DNA of 64,000 nucleotides from Ursus arctos. Lineage: Eukaryota; Chordata; Mammalia; Carnivora; Ursidae. The number at the start of each line of letters is the position of its first letter. The first letter of the stretch is position 1. The notes under the pieces were generated by a model, which ran no database searches, had not been told where the DNA came from, and worked only from the letters and a program-made list of their open reading frames with translations. Shown here piece after piece: positions 49,680 through 62,825 of this stretch. A program made the translations under genes and the position numbers. The stretch spans positions 31,110,313-31,174,312 of the forward strand of contig NW_026622952.1 of assembly GCF_023065955.2 (NCBI RefSeq). Reading direction: 5' to 3'.

Positions 49680-50454
49680 TCTTTTCAAGGAAAGATATTC
49701 AAGATCCTGGTTAAACTTTTTTATTTGTCAGGGAGAAAAAAAAAAAGTAGAAGAAAATATTAAAATAATTTAAAAATGATTAATTTTTACACACAATAAA
49801 ATGATAACAATTGGCTTTGTATTGCAAAGCTTTCTCTAATCATGATACAGATTCTTCCAGGATTTGAGAGTGCCCATATGTAAATAATTCATTTATGGTT
49901 ACAGCACTCACTCTTCAGTAGTTATGAAGCTATGTTCTAACCTGACCACACACTAACCAATTATTTTGAAATGTTAGCAGTTGGACTGTTGTTAACACAT
50001 CTTTAGTTTATTACATACAAGGGGGAGAGTTACTCTGTAGTTACGAGAAATCATTACATCAATTTAGAATTATGCAGCCCATTTATTGTACATTAGAAAA
50101 GTTAAAACACAATTATGTCAACCCTTTTTCTACATGTGCCCTTGATAACTTTTCTTTCTTTCTTGAGTGAAGTTTTTAGTTTAATTTTTAAATTTATTGA
50201 ATCATTTTCCTAGCGATGTCTGAAGTATGTGAGCCAGTAGGATTCTCAGTGGGGGGCTAAATCAAAGAGGTTATTGCTTAGAAGTTTATCATGACCAGTC
50301 AAGGCAGTTTTAGCTTCAAGTACGTTTTTACAGGTCATTGGTTCCTACCTAAAGTAATCTCTCTGAAGTTCAGTTCTGGGCAGAAAGAGTAGGGAGATAC
50401 AAGAGTATCTCTTTCCATTTATAGTCAGGCCTTAATTGATCTCAGCAGATTTCC
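49680..50454. other. AT-rich interval, nothing recognised
   Basis: No gene or repeat identified. Confidence 0.4.
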
Positions 50455-50540
50455 TAAGTGCAGAGTTTACCTCACGTAGGTCATCCGTTTCCTCATCTGT
50501 AGAATCTTGCTGTCATAATCAGCACCTCAGGTATTACACC
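50455..50540 (+). repeat. MIR core fragment, plus strand
   Basis: The stretch 'gagtttacctcacgtaggtc', 'atccgtttcctcatctgtag' and 'cagcacctcaggtattacac' follows the MIR core order. Confidence 0.6.
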
Positions 50541-50650
50541 AAGGCGGCAGAAACCTCTTTATGTATAATAGGAGGAAGAATTATTATAGCTTATTCCTAA
50601 AAGATTGCATTTGGCTCTGAGTGCAAAGCCACCAAGGAAGATAGTATCAG

Positions 50651-50852
50651 GGTTTTGTTTTTTTTTTTTAAGATTTTATTTATTTGTGTGACAGAGAGAC
50701 AGCCAGCAAGAGAGGGAACACGGCAGGGGGAGTGGGAGAGGAGGAAGCAGGCTCCCAGCGGAGGAGCCCGATGTGGGACTCGATCCCAAAACGCCAGGAT
50801 CACGCCCTGAGCCGAAGGCAGACGCTTAAGGACTGCACTACCCAGGCGCCCC
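50651..50852 (-). repeat. CAN SINE (SINEC), young subgroup, minus strand
   Basis: Poly-T, 'agattttatttatttgtgtg', the GA-rich body, 'gactcgatcccaaaacgcca', 'ccgaaggcagacgcttaag' and a ccaggcgcccc end. It has a perfect 11 bp TSD, gatagtatcag, at 50640-50650 and 50853-50863. Confidence 0.95.
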
Positions 50853-50863
50853 GATAGTATCAG

Positions 50864-53800
50864 TTTTAAGGATCGAATGCACTCTGAACAGAAAGAAAAC
50901 ACAGTATCTTATTAATTAAATACTATTTACGTTTGCTCATACACAACGCTTGTTTGTTATCTCTTATTTTTTTTAAATGCTTTTTATTGGTCCGTAGAAT
51001 AGATTCACCATGAATCTACAGATATTTTAGGTTATTTAAGTGGGATGGTGAGGGATCTAATAAAACCAATGTCGTATATATTGTTTTGAGTAAAGTGTCT
51101 CTTGTATATTTCTCTATTTTTCGCTGCCAAATAGTTATTTTATATTCCATCAAAAATAAGGTAAAACATGATTCACTTATCCTAACTAGACTATTAGCTA
51201 ATAGTAATTACTATTGTTATTGATCTGTAGCCTGATTCTTTTACCAGTTACCAAATAATCTGGAAAGAATCATCATTCCACATTTTTCCTAATGTAGTTA
51301 TATACAAGGTTATTTCTGAGCTAAAGAATTAGTTCACATTTGAAGTATGGCATTGTATTTATTTGCAAATTCTTTTTATATTCTGCTTGCTTTTAGAAAT
51401 TAAGTCTAGTCCAAAATGATATTGAACTTTGTTTATCCACATTTCAGTCATTTTCATTATCATTAAATGCAAGCACTTCAGATTATTATTTCACACCATC
51501 TACTGAAGCCCTAATAATGGGGTCAAATTTGTGTTATGCAAGCATAAAGATATATTTTACTTTGGTTCCACCACTAGTTGTGTACTGAGTTTTCCTATGA
51601 TGTTTAACCGATTGGAAATAATTAGCTACTGTAGTTATACAATGATTTCCAAATCTCTTAAATATTTCTATATTAAATGTTATCTTATAATCACATATGA
51701 GAATAAATTGTCTGTAGAATGAAATCTACTCCCCAATAAGAATTAGTACCGCTAGATCAACACTACTCTGTTGAATATGTAGATGGAAGAAATCCTGCAT
51801 ATCCTATGATACAACTACTAGAGATGCTGGGTACAATTACGCTAGTGTCTGCACACAAATGTCCACGTGTGTCCACATGTTCTAGAAAAATCAAATTGTT
51901 TAATAAAAATCCAGGTGTTAAGCTGGTAGCATTGCCCTTTAAAAATGTCTGTAACCAACTGATATATAAAAATGTGTCAGTCTATACTATTTCAACTGAA
52001 GAAATGGAAACTCTACCCAAACTAACTTAAGCAAAAAACCCCCAAAACCAGAAAACAGCAACAACAAAACAACTTTGTGTTTATGTTAATATCAATGATG
52101 GTTCATCCAGGAGATCAAGCAGTACTATCTCTCTCACCATTATTTCATATTAAGCATATTAAGCATCAAAAGCATTGCTTTTTTTCATACAGACTTTATT
52201 CTCAAGTAGACCACTTTTATGGAAATCTAAATAATGATCCCAGCAGCTCTAGGATTGCATCTTGTCATTTTACTAACATCTACGCAATAAGATTTTTCAA
52301 ATGAACTCTAACTCTGAATCTCCTTGAGCTATGAGCCCATCCACAAGTCAATCCTCTGAGGCTAAGGGTTTGACTAAATAGCCCTGATATATATGTCTAT
52401 TTACAGAGATGGAGCATAGTATCAATTCCCCCCAAATTACATGAATAGGAGAAAGGGATAATGTTTCCCAAAGGGAAGTTTTTAGAACCATTACAAGAAG
52501 GCAGAAATACAGGGATCGAATAAGTTTTACAGCCCAGCTATTCAACATACACTCTTAATCTGGTAATTCAATTTTTAAAGTACCAATGACTAAGTCCATG
52601 TACCTATTTCAAAAACTGAAAGCAGTCATGTCCTATATGCAGTTACTGCATTCCAGTCCAAGTCAGGAATCTTTAAATGAAATTCATACCCTTACATCAG
52701 GTTCAGAGGTAGCTCTCTATGGCTCAGAAATGTGTGGCTAAATAATACTTTATTTCCCACACAACCACGTTATGCTTCAGGATAATTACAGTAAAAACCA
52801 TATTTAAAAAAAGGTAAGAATAGCATAGAATGGTAATTTTTTGTTTAAGCATCAGTGATATCCTTTTGCAAAAAAGCTAAGATTTTGAGTCTGACAGATG
52901 CAAAGTTTTTCTTGGACAGCCAATATAGCTTCCTTAATTCCTTTCTCTTGAAGGACTTCCTTGTCCATTTTTCTCTGTGATTTTGATCAAATCGATGTTA
53001 TTGAGTATTCTTGCTCAAGGGTATACTGCTATCATAGTCGATTTAATCTTAGTGTAAGGTTGGAGGCTCTGAATATTTCCATTTGTGATTAAGAAATTAA
53101 GAGTCTCCGTTTTCTAGGCTTTGAGTATCTTCAGCAATAAAACACCCTTAAAAACTTGCAAGGTTTCTTTTTACTAGCAGTTTTGAAATCTTATGAGACA
53201 GTGATCAATGCCAGAAAGACTACAGCCTGGAAGAAGAGGAGAGGGAGTTCTATCATTTAGCAGCGTATCAGTGATTTGATTGTTTTTCTATCTCTCGGTT
53301 CAGTGTCCTCCGTCTTGAAATGTGACACAATCAGTTCCAAACTCTAACTTGAGAGGCAAAGGCAGATTTAATTTGTTAGTCTTTCAAGATACATGCAAAG
53401 TGGTCGTTCCAATGAATACAGCAGAGAGTTTCATTATCCTAATTTCATCCCACTTTTCCCCTAAATCCCTATTCTTTCAAATCCTCAAGATGGACTTTTA
53501 ATATTCTTCCATTGTTGGTCTGATGCAGAATTCACCCCTTTATAAAATCTGTATTCCTTTCATTCAGCTTTCAGATGGGCTATCTTTTAGAGCATTCTTT
53601 CTTAGAGGGCATTGCTGTAGGCTGCAAAAAAAAAAAAAAATGAACATCCTTGAATATCTTCAGATATTTTTATAAAGTTTCCTAAATATCCAATCCATTT
53701 GAATACCCGATCTAATCTCAAGATGAACGCAAATTAAGCCACTGTTTTGCTACTAAGTAAGAATTACAAACTTCCCACCCATGGGATCAGGAGGTTCACC

Positions 53801-54659
53801 CTCCCTCAGACTCAAGCTTCAGTCAGTCAGTTCCACATTTTAGGTCCTGTCATTTGCAACAAAATTCTTGAAGGAACCATATCTCTGTTAATAATAACAT
53901 TTTAGTTGTGAATTTGTAGAACTGTGATTCAAACAGATTAAAACAAAAGAAGAACGGACTAGTTTACTTAGATGAAAAGACAAAGGCAAAGGCTACCTGC
54001 AGGCAAAATGGTACCAAAAGTTCAGCAATATCATGTCTCTGAACTGCAGCTGTGATTTTTTTTTTTTTTTTTTTGAGTTGTCTCCATGTTTCAGTTGTTC
54101 CCCTTCAAATCCCCAGGTGGGCTCTCATGGTAGCATGCTCATTATTTTCTTTAGAGGAACAGGCTATCTTAATTAGATCCTGTTCTCATACCTCTAGAGA
54201 CAGAAGGAAACTCCTCAATCCCACCCAAATCATTACAGACTATGAATAAGGAAGGTGTGTTGGATTTCGATGACTGATACTTAGTATCCATGTCTACTTT
54301 CTTCTAAATGTGTTCTCTTTCTGCAGAGGCTGTAAGGCTGCATCCTATATTTCATAAGCTGTCTTTTTAAGTGCTTGGAAGCAAATGTTATTTTGCCAGT
54401 TGTATATGTTTGAGGGAAGATAGGAAGGAGGAAGTCAGGCAGAGATGATCTCCCTGCTTCCCCCCCCCCCCCTTGGAATCGAGCAGGAATACATAAATAG
54501 GAAGAACAACAGTTTTGGTAGCAGAACTTAATGTGTCAATGCCTACTGTCAAGACAGTATTATTATCTGTCAAGAAGCAGTTAGAATGGTAGGTGCTGCT
54601 AAGTCATTCTGATCCATGAGATTATATTAGAGCTAGTCCAAAGACTTATCATCTGATTT
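50864..54659. other. Interval without recognised element
   Basis: There are nearly 3.8 kb with no repeat family or gene I can support. Simple tracts: A15 at about 53626-53640, T18 at about 54056-54074 and C13 at 54460-54472. Open frames (60-75 codons) have no family features. Confidence 0.4.
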
Positions 54660-56080
54660 CAGTATGTCCAAACTTTCCAACATTTTTTATTTGTATTTAA
54701 AATAAATCTTATTTTCACAAATAATTTGAAACTTACAGAAACATTGGAAAGAGAATATAGAGCACCATATATTCCCCATCTAATTCCCCCATTATTACTA
54801 TCTTAAAAGAGTATAGAACCTTTGTTACAATATGTTAATATATTATTAATTAACTAAAGTCCATATTTCTCTCAGATGTCCTTAGTTTTTATCTTTTTGT
54901 TGTTGTTGTTCTAAGATACCACATTACATTTAGGCTTCATATCTCCTTAGCCTTGTCTAGGCTATGAAAGTTTTTCAGACTTTCCTTGTTTTTGATTACT
55001 TTTAACAGTTTTTGAGGAGGGCTAGTCAGATATTTGGTAAAATGTCCCTCAATTGAGATCTGTCTGATGTTTTTAATGATTAATGACACTGTGGTAATAT
55101 GTTTTGGAATAAGAGGGAAAATATCAAGTCCCATTTTCATCTCATTATATTACAGGTACATATTATCAACATGACTTACTACTGCTGTTGTTGACCTTGA
55201 TAGTCTGGCTAAGATAGCATTTGTTAGGTTTTTCCATCATACAATTCCTCCCTACTCTCCTTCCATACTGTACTCTTTGGAAAGAAGCTACTAGGTACAT
55301 CCCACAGTAAAAGAGTGGGGAATTATGCCTCATTGCATTAAGAACTTTATATAACAACATAAATTACTTGGAATTCTTTTGCATGGGAGATATACCTCCT
55401 CTTCCTCAATTAATTTTTTATTCAATTATTTATATCATTATGGGCTCATGGATCTTATTTTATACTGTGAGTTATCCAAAACCCTGTGCTTTATTTACTC
55501 ACCTTGTTCCAGTTTTGACTTTTGGAAGCTCTTTCATTTGGCTACTGTGGCCTTTGACATACCCAATTAATGTGGGGTTTGGGGGTTTTGTTTGTTTTCT
55601 GCACTTCCTTACTTTCTGGCACCACAAATGTTCCAGGCTCATTTATATGTTTTCTGCTGAATCCTGGAATCATTTCTCTAAGAAGAGCAGGTTCCTTCTA
55701 TTTGGAGAATGGTTTTTGAAACCAATATTTGATTATTAGATGTGCTCCTTGCTACAGCAGTAAGTCTTGGTGTTTCTCAGTCATCTCAGCTGAGAGAGAA
55801 AATACTTGTGTCTGCTAACTCTTGCATATGTCCAATATTTCTATATGTGACTGTCTGTATCTGTATTAAGCTAAACATTAGTTCATACTAATGCCTCCAG
55901 TTCTGATCCATTACCACCTGGGTCTAATTCTAGTCTCTTCCACTTGCATATCAGTAAACTCTTACTCTTCCAACAGTGAAAAAACTGGTTTCTGTTATCC
56001 ACCACCCATTTAGTTATTCAGTTCCAATATACTTGTATAGAACTATCAGAAATGTTAGCCTTGAAATTGTTAACATGGGA
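54660..56080. repeat. Probable old interspersed repeat, unclassified
   Basis: The stretch contains words I associate with an old, abundant mammalian repeat: 'cttccttactttctggcacc', 'aatgttccaggctcattta', 'cctggaatcatttctctaag' and 'taatgcctccagttctgatc'. I could not settle the family or strand. The 123-codon frame at 55368-55739 falls inside it and is therefore not taken as a gene. Confidence 0.35.
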
Positions 56081-56084
56081 ATTA

Positions 56085-56650
56085 TTATCTGAAATTAATA
56101 TTGCTACTGCAGCTTTTTTTAAAATTAATATTGACTTAATATGTGGTCTCCATCCCTTTGGTGTTTTCTGATAGTGAATATTTCAAGTGGGCTTATTGCA
56201 GACGACATCTATTCAGGCCTTGTGATTTTTATTCACTGTGATGATCTCTGTATTTTACTTGGTATATTTAAACCACTGACATTTAAAATCATTATTTATA
56301 TAGTGGGATGAATATATACAACATTTTCTAATTATTCTCTATTTATTGGACTTCTTTGTTTACCCTGTTCCCATTTTGCTGACTTTTTAATTTAGTGTGT
56401 TATATGATTCCATTTTACTCATCTCAGCACATAATTATAATTCTTCAGAATTTTTAAATGGTTACCTTATGATTTGCAATCACTTTAATGATTTGTATAC
56501 AATGAAATCCAGGTGCCTCACAACAGAGTAACCCCAGTTTCTGCTCCAGTCCTTTTTGACATAATTGTCATTCATTTCATTTATTCATACACTATATTAA
56601 GTATAATGTTAATATCATTATGTTAAAAAATCTTTTAGACAAATGAAGAA
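56085..56650 (-). mobile_element. Old L1M ORF2 5' (endonuclease-side) fragment, minus strand
   Basis: The order 'gggcttattgcagacgacat', 'taaaccactgacatttaaaa', 'tatatgattccattttactc', 'ggttaccttatgatttgcaa' and 'tcattcatttcatttattca' is that of antisense old L1, matching the stretch of the larger element at about 29950-30560. Confidence 0.65.
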
Positions 56651-57779
56651 GAGAAATATATGATTTTATTTATATTTGTTTTATATTATGTATATAGCTT
56701 TTTGCACATATTTTTACTTATATGTGATCCCAAAGTAGTAACAGTCAAATGTTGGTTCTTAACTACCTAAGACAATTTGGGCCAGAAATATAACCACTGC
56801 ACTTTGATTCAGAGAAGCCTTGGGCAGTGATTGCTTGATGTGCACCCTCAAAGACCTATTTGTAAAATAGAAATAAAGAAAAAATTTTGAAAATCTTCCA
56901 GGTCTGAAGAAGAAAAATCTGGCTTCAGTCACTATAATGGAGAGGTGCAGAGTCACTTCTTTACTGAATTCTCAATTTTGAAAATGTATAGAATCAGGAC
57001 ACTTCAGAAAAGGAAGAGTCTGCAAACAAATGAGATGCTTAGATGTTGCCATAAGCAAAATTACTATGAATTTTCCTCTTGACTTTCAATAAGTGGATCT
57101 ATACCAATTTGGCAAGGAAACGATATTCTGGGGAAAAATAAGCAAAGCTTTTCAGAGATTACTGGACATAGTGTATGGACTAATATTCACCATGGACCCA
57201 AAATATGACTGTGGTTCAATGGTGAGAATGTGAGATGATAGGTGATAATTTGTGTTCTGAACTAATTCTTTTTACCAGAGTTTGTAGTAAGAATACACCC
57301 TGTGGGTATTTTCTAATTCTTAAATATATATATCTACATTAAACCTTCTTGGCAACTGGAAGAATCCCACATTTGCTCTCTGACCTTTGGAGTGAGGTCT
57401 ATTATAGTATCAAGCATCAAGTGTAAACCTCTGTGAATGAAACTCTTACCAAAATAATTAACCAAAATCAATACTGGATCCCTGAAAGAATTATAGAGGA
57501 AAACCTAAGTAAAAAAAATGATGTGGGGGTGGTATTTTCTACCCTGTTCCTATTTTCAGACCTGATTGGCCTGTGCAAAAATAATTTAGGACATAATAGA
57601 TGATGGTACATGGCAAACTTGATAAAGTACTTTAAAATCTGTAACTCTAAATGCAGTTGGATGGCTTTCTGAATGCCAGAGCAAATTAACATAGATTCTT
57701 GCACTTGATTTGAAACAGTTGCTTTGGAGGGGAAAAAAGCTTTTATTTTTGTGTGTATCAGAGAGGAAGAGAGAAAGAG
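56651..57779. other. Interval without recognised element
   Basis: No gene is recognised. It may include the decayed left part of the retroviral relic that starts near 57780, but I see no firm match. Confidence 0.35.
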
Positions 57780-60700
57780 AATAATAAAAACAGCTTTTCC
57801 TGGCAGGGAGAACAGGACATGTTCACTGTCTTCTCAGTGTCTTATTTTTGGACTATATCAACTCTCTAGTTCTTGAAATAATTTTATCTTCTGGGGCCAT
57901 GACCTCATATTGGCCTACTTCATAGATCTCAGCCTGCTGATGGATTTCACAATCAGGAATTAGATGATACAGGCAAGAAAGCAAAATGGATCTTAGGTGT
58001 GTGCTTAGAGAAATGTATTCTAGAAGATAGTAGATACAGCTTATACAATATTGGCGAAATTTTAGGGAGCCAAGCAGTCCGTATTATTTCGCCACCAAAT
58101 TGAAAATGAAAATGATAACACCTTTACAATCTACCACTAAGAAAGACGTGAGATCCCAACATGCTTCAATAAGATAATTACAAAGCCTAATTCTAGTAGT
58201 GAAAACTCTTTGGATATTAGAGGGAAAGTATCCTGCATGTGATTGTTCTCTTAGATCCCATTACCAAGTTAAACATCTCCTTCAGCATTTTGGTCAAACT
58301 CAAAGCAAGAGAAGGTTCATCAGCATTTTCAGTTTGTACCCAGGCTACTTATTTCCTGACAGATGCAAGAGCAATAGAATTTGTGCTGCAAAATGTGTTA
58401 AGCTTTTTACGCTAATCAGAACATGATCCCCAGTAATTTAGAGCAAAGTCTTACCCTTTTTAACAAATAACAGTTTTCTTCATGAGAAACAGTTGTTTCC
58501 TTTCTACCAGACCCTGGAAGAAAATGAATATTGGAGAGTGGAACAGCAAGTGATTTTGCCCATCAATGAATAGGTGACCGTTTATACATGAAGCTATGAA
58601 ACTGTTGTGCACGGAAGCACTACATATGGAGTAGAAGTGGTGTCAGTGTGATTCAGTTGGTGAAACCGCTGAAGGAATATTACATGAGCACATGGCTCAC
58701 ACTCCCAGTGCACCTGCTCCTGCCAAACTCCCTCATCTCTTTAAACCTCTTAAAACTACTCCAGTACCTTCACAGGGAGTTCTCAGGTAAAATAGAATAA
58801 GGAAGATACCATGAAAACCTGACATAGAAGTAGTTGGCAAACTACACACGTGCCAGTGGAAATCCAACTGCTAACGTTACAACTCCATGTAGGATAGATT
58901 CTGTCTGGAAGAAAAATTTTCCCAATGGACAGAATATCCTGATTCACTTTACCTGGAAACAAGAATCTTCAGAGATACAGAAGTACATTGGTTCATTGGT
59001 AGTAACCATTTGACTAAATGATCAGAAATTTGGAAGGATAAGATTTAGAAGTATGGCAATAGGGGCGCCTGGGTGGCGCAGTCGTTAAGCGTCTGCCTTC
59101 GGCTCAGGGTGTGATCCCAGCATTCTGGGATCGAGCCCTGCATCAGGCTCCTCCGCTATGAGCCTGCTTCTTCCTTTCCCACTCCCCCTGCTTGTGTTCC
59201 CTCTCTTGCTGGCTGTCTCTCTCTCTCTCAAATAAATAAATAAAATCTTAAAAAAAAAAAAAAAAAAGTATGGCAATAGGTGGCATGGGCAAGCTATGTG
59301 TGAGTTGATTTCCCAAATGGACCAGACTCTGAGAATTGTTTATGTTACATGTGAGTTTTAATCAAACAACAATATGGGAGCTCAATAATCAAGTAGATTA
59401 AAAAAGACCTATTTTGTGAGTGTTTGGCATTCTCTTCCAGTCACGGCAGTGTTTGTCAATAGGTTCATGAATCACATAGCTACTATGAAGATCAGATAGT
59501 GTGCAAAAATTTGTACTTCCCAATACAAGGTGTATCTAATTTCTTTTACTGTTATGCCCACATTGCCAGCAACAGAGCTGAAGCTGATCCCCAATACACT
59601 ACCACTTTTCTAGGGATATTTGTCAATGATCTAATGCCAGTTTAATTACATTAAATCTCTTTAGTTATGTAGGGGACAGTGATTTGTTCTCACTGAAATA
59701 GTCGCTTATTCTGGGTGTGGGTTTGTCGCCTCCTGTCTATGTACTTTTGCCAGAAATATAACCTTAGGACTGATAAAATTCCATATGCACTTCTGTAATA
59801 TCCCACATGATATTATTTATGAGCAGTGCTGTCATGCTATAGTAAAAGACCTGATGCAGTGGCTAACTACAGTTTCATTGCAACCCATCATCCTGAAATA
59901 ATTGGTGTTATAGAATAATGGAAAAGACTATTGTAGATGCAATTATGGCGCCAGTTGGAAGATATCACCTTGCAATGTGTGGGTCCTATTCCACAGGATG
60001 CAGGATATACTCTGAACCAATATACACGTCTGTGTCTCCCATAGCTCCATTTTACTAGTAACCAAGGTTTAGATGTGTGAAGGACACATATGTCTAGTAT
60101 AGCTGATTATACCCTTATAAAATTATTGTCTGCCATCCTCTATAATTTTGAATTTTGCTAGTTTGGAGTTCTTAGTATCCAAAGAATAAATGATTCCATT
60201 AGGAGATCTAATAATATTAGATCTTTAATAATTTTTATCTATTTAGATTAGATCTTTAATTGATCTTTAAACTGGAAGTTTAAGGTCCTACTTAGTTTTT
60301 TTTTACTGTAACCTCATTCCCCTGAAGCAACACTCCAAACTTTTGCTACTTTGGAGTCACTGGCCTTTATTAACAAAAGGAAAGAAGTTACTTCTATAAA
60401 ATGGATACAGGGGAGTGAAATAGACCAACAGGAACTCCTGTATAGGAAAGTTTAACAGTGGTTTGTGGAGTCCCCAAGAATGAAGGTTTGGGTCATCCAT
60501 TGGTTTTAGATTACCAGACAATTCAGGTACTAAGAGCAAAGGGAAACATAAAATAGGTAGTGGACAAAGAAATCTGTCAGTGTTAACCGTGGCCCAGTGC
60601 CTCGTTAAAACAAAAGGAGGTAGCTACCCATATTTTCTTCCTAGCCCTGTGATGTGTGTATTTATTTTTCTTTCCTTTCTTCTTTATATAAAGTATACTG

Positions 60701-61515
60701 GTGATAATTGTCTTTATAATTTATTCTTTGGATTACAGAAAATTGACCTGAGATTGGGACTAGAAGGGAAGAAGAAATGTTCTTCAAAGGTAGATACGAT
60801 GATGGATGCATTGGAGGCGCATCATTCTGGCACAAAGTTGTGTAAGGTAGGAACGTATTTTGTTGTTGTTCTTATTTTATTTTAATGTTTAAAAGTGTAG
60901 ATGAATTATGTGTGTATGGAAGTTGAATTGCCAAAAGGAGAGTTCCCAAAAAATATGGTAGATAAGTTTGATGGGAAGTTTGTATTCACTGCATATTCTT
61001 AGTTGAACTTTTGTGCACAGAAATGACAGAAAAGCTGAAAGACTATATTACTAGACCCCCGTATAGCTAGATTTTGAGATGCAAAAAGAGTCTGCCATTT
61101 GTATGCACTAGAGTGAGACCTGTAGGATGAACGTGAGATGGAAGAAAACTTTCTGCTTTGTTTTTTTGTTTTGGCTTGCTGTTGTTGTTGTTTTGTTCGG
61201 TTTTCCAAAAGAGAGGACAAAGAAGTCCTGAACATCATAAGGCAACAAGGCAACTGTGGTGATTTTACTGAGCACTCATTGTTTAGTTGCCAGCTTTGTT
61301 TGACAGATGCTGTGGTTGATGGAACATTCTGATCCCTGGATCACAACTGTGGTGTATATGCTTGGACTCAGTTGTATTAGTAGAGTCCTGCTGACTCCAA
61401 TTCCTCTCGCCCTTCCAGTGATTTTATAAGCATTTATTTTCCTGTATAAACCACACTTCTGATTAAAATATCTCCAGTGGTTTCATTTTCCTGAACAGAA
61501 CCCTAAGTGATACAC
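57780..61515 (+). mobile_element. Decayed ERVL-type endogenous retrovirus relic (pol)
   Basis: Nucleotide patterns match the pol region of old mammalian ERVL elements, in the expected order. A reverse transcriptase part lies at about 57830-58240 and the region after it at about 58490-58740. Integrase pieces lie at about 59530-60060, including 'aacccatcatcctgaaataa' and 'ttatggcgccagttggaaga'. A dUTPase-like 3' pol segment lies at about 60310-60570, including 'agaatgaaggtttgggtcat' and 'actaagagcaaagggaaaca'. The integrase part is best supported. The tail to about 61515 may include an LTR remnant ending 'cagaaccctaagtgatac'. Every frame is riddled with stops and indels, and no env is seen, as usual for ERVL. 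A young SINE splits it at 59064-59266. Confidence 0.68.
59064..59266 (+). repeat. CAN SINE (SINEC), young subgroup, inside ERVL relic
   Basis: Full-length and little diverged, with ggggcgcctgggtggcgcag, 'gcgtctgccttcggctcagg', 'tgggatcgagccctgcatca', (CT)n and an A18 tail. It has a perfect 14 bp TSD, agtatggcaatagg, at 59050-59063 and 59267-59280. Confidence 0.96.
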
Positions 61516-62379
61516 AAATGCTTTTCTTCATAAGAAAATTGGGCTGTTGTAACCAGAAAGAAAGAGGAATGGATATTGGGCAAGAAAGACATTCAAGTCA
61601 CAAATAAAATATTTCTATTATTGTACTGCCTAAATGTGTTATGTTGTCTTATTAGTGAGAAATACTAATGTTTAAATTTGTCAGCGACTTCTCTGATAAG
61701 CAAAACAGAAAATCGCTTTGGAATCCCCTTCTATATGTTCTAGTTAACTAACAACTAGTTACCTTGAGTAACTCGTAGGCAGTTATTGACCTGGGTAATT
61801 GTGAATGTGGTTCTTTACATTGCTTGGAATGTTAGGGTCTTTTTCTGGAGAATGGGAGGATAAACCCACGTACAGAACAAGGAATCCTTTGAGAAGAAAA
61901 TATGTTATACTCTGACCCTTCCATTTGAAATTTAACTGCATCCAAATCTTCTAGATGGATTAAAATAGTGCATCTTAAAAGAAGGAATGCTAATTTTCTC
62001 CAAAGTAGGGGTGGAGGAAGGTAGGACTGGTGATACGCCCTTGAAACCTGCACCTCAGTGATCAATTATAGGGATAGGCCACTGGCTGGTCAGGTAGACT
62101 GCAAATCTGGCAAGTTGACTTTTGACCATTTTAAATTTAAATATTAAAATAAATCTGCCTTTATTTGTTCTTCAGTTGGAATTAAGTAGATCTTTAGGAG
62201 TCAGGATACCCTCAAGGTACTGAAGATCCCAGTTATCTATATTTAGAGAATGATTTCACCCCTGAGACTAACAGTAATAACGGTGATACCAACATGTGCA
62301 ATATAGTCCTTCTAACTTTTTTGTGACTCTTGGGTTTTACTCAATCCTAAGAAGGATGTAGGATAGTCCTCTTTTAACT
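61516..62379. other. Interval without recognised element
   Basis: No repeat family or gene could be supported. Confidence 0.4.
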
Positions 62380-62520
62380 CCTTGTGCAAGATGAAGAAAT
62401 GGAGGCAAGAAGTAATGACTCACTTGCCTGAGGCCATAGATAATTAGTGACAGAATTAGACAGAGCTACCAGATTTTCTGATTAGCGTCTCCGTGATCTC
62501 TCTACTGGCCCATTTAGTTA
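62380..62520 (-). repeat. MIR fragment, minus strand
   Basis: The words 'gcaagatgaagaaatggagg', 'cttgcctgaggccatagata', 'agtgacagaattagacagag' and 'ctaccagattttctgatta' follow reversed MIR order. Confidence 0.6.
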
Positions 62521-62529
62521 AGAACTCAG

Positions 62530-62660
62530 AATATATTGTCTGACAGTTCTGACAATCCTTATTTTGCCACTTAGTCATTGCTTGACCTTGGGCAAAATGT
62601 CTAATTTCTCTAAACTTCAAAGTCTTCCAAGGCTGTATGAATAAATGAAGTTAATTGTCC
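62530..62660 (+). repeat. MIR fragment, plus strand
   Basis: The words 'ttttgccacttagtcattgc', 'ttgaccttgggcaaaatgtc' and 'taatttctctaaacttcaaa' match the MIR core. It lies ten bases from an oppositely oriented MIR. Confidence 0.65.
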
Positions 62661-62825
62661 ATTTTTCCTTTAATAGAATCCATTAGCTTCTTGTCAAGAT
62701 AGTCTCTTTATCATCTCAATACACATCTCAAGCATCCTACTTCTAAGCAAACCTTCCTGCTGCAAGTCTTGCTCAGAATGTGCTTTCTTTTTATTACTCC
62801 CAGTTGTGTAATCTTCTGCCCATTT

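Noticed and set aside
54460..54472. C13 homopolymer as a possible structured element
   Set aside because: A single C run cannot form a G-quadruplex on its own in a convincing way. It may also vary by sequencing error.
55368..55739. 123-codon frame with aromatic-rich translation
   Set aside because: It lies within probable old repeat sequence. A T-rich plus strand yields Phe/Leu/Ile-rich frames by chance.
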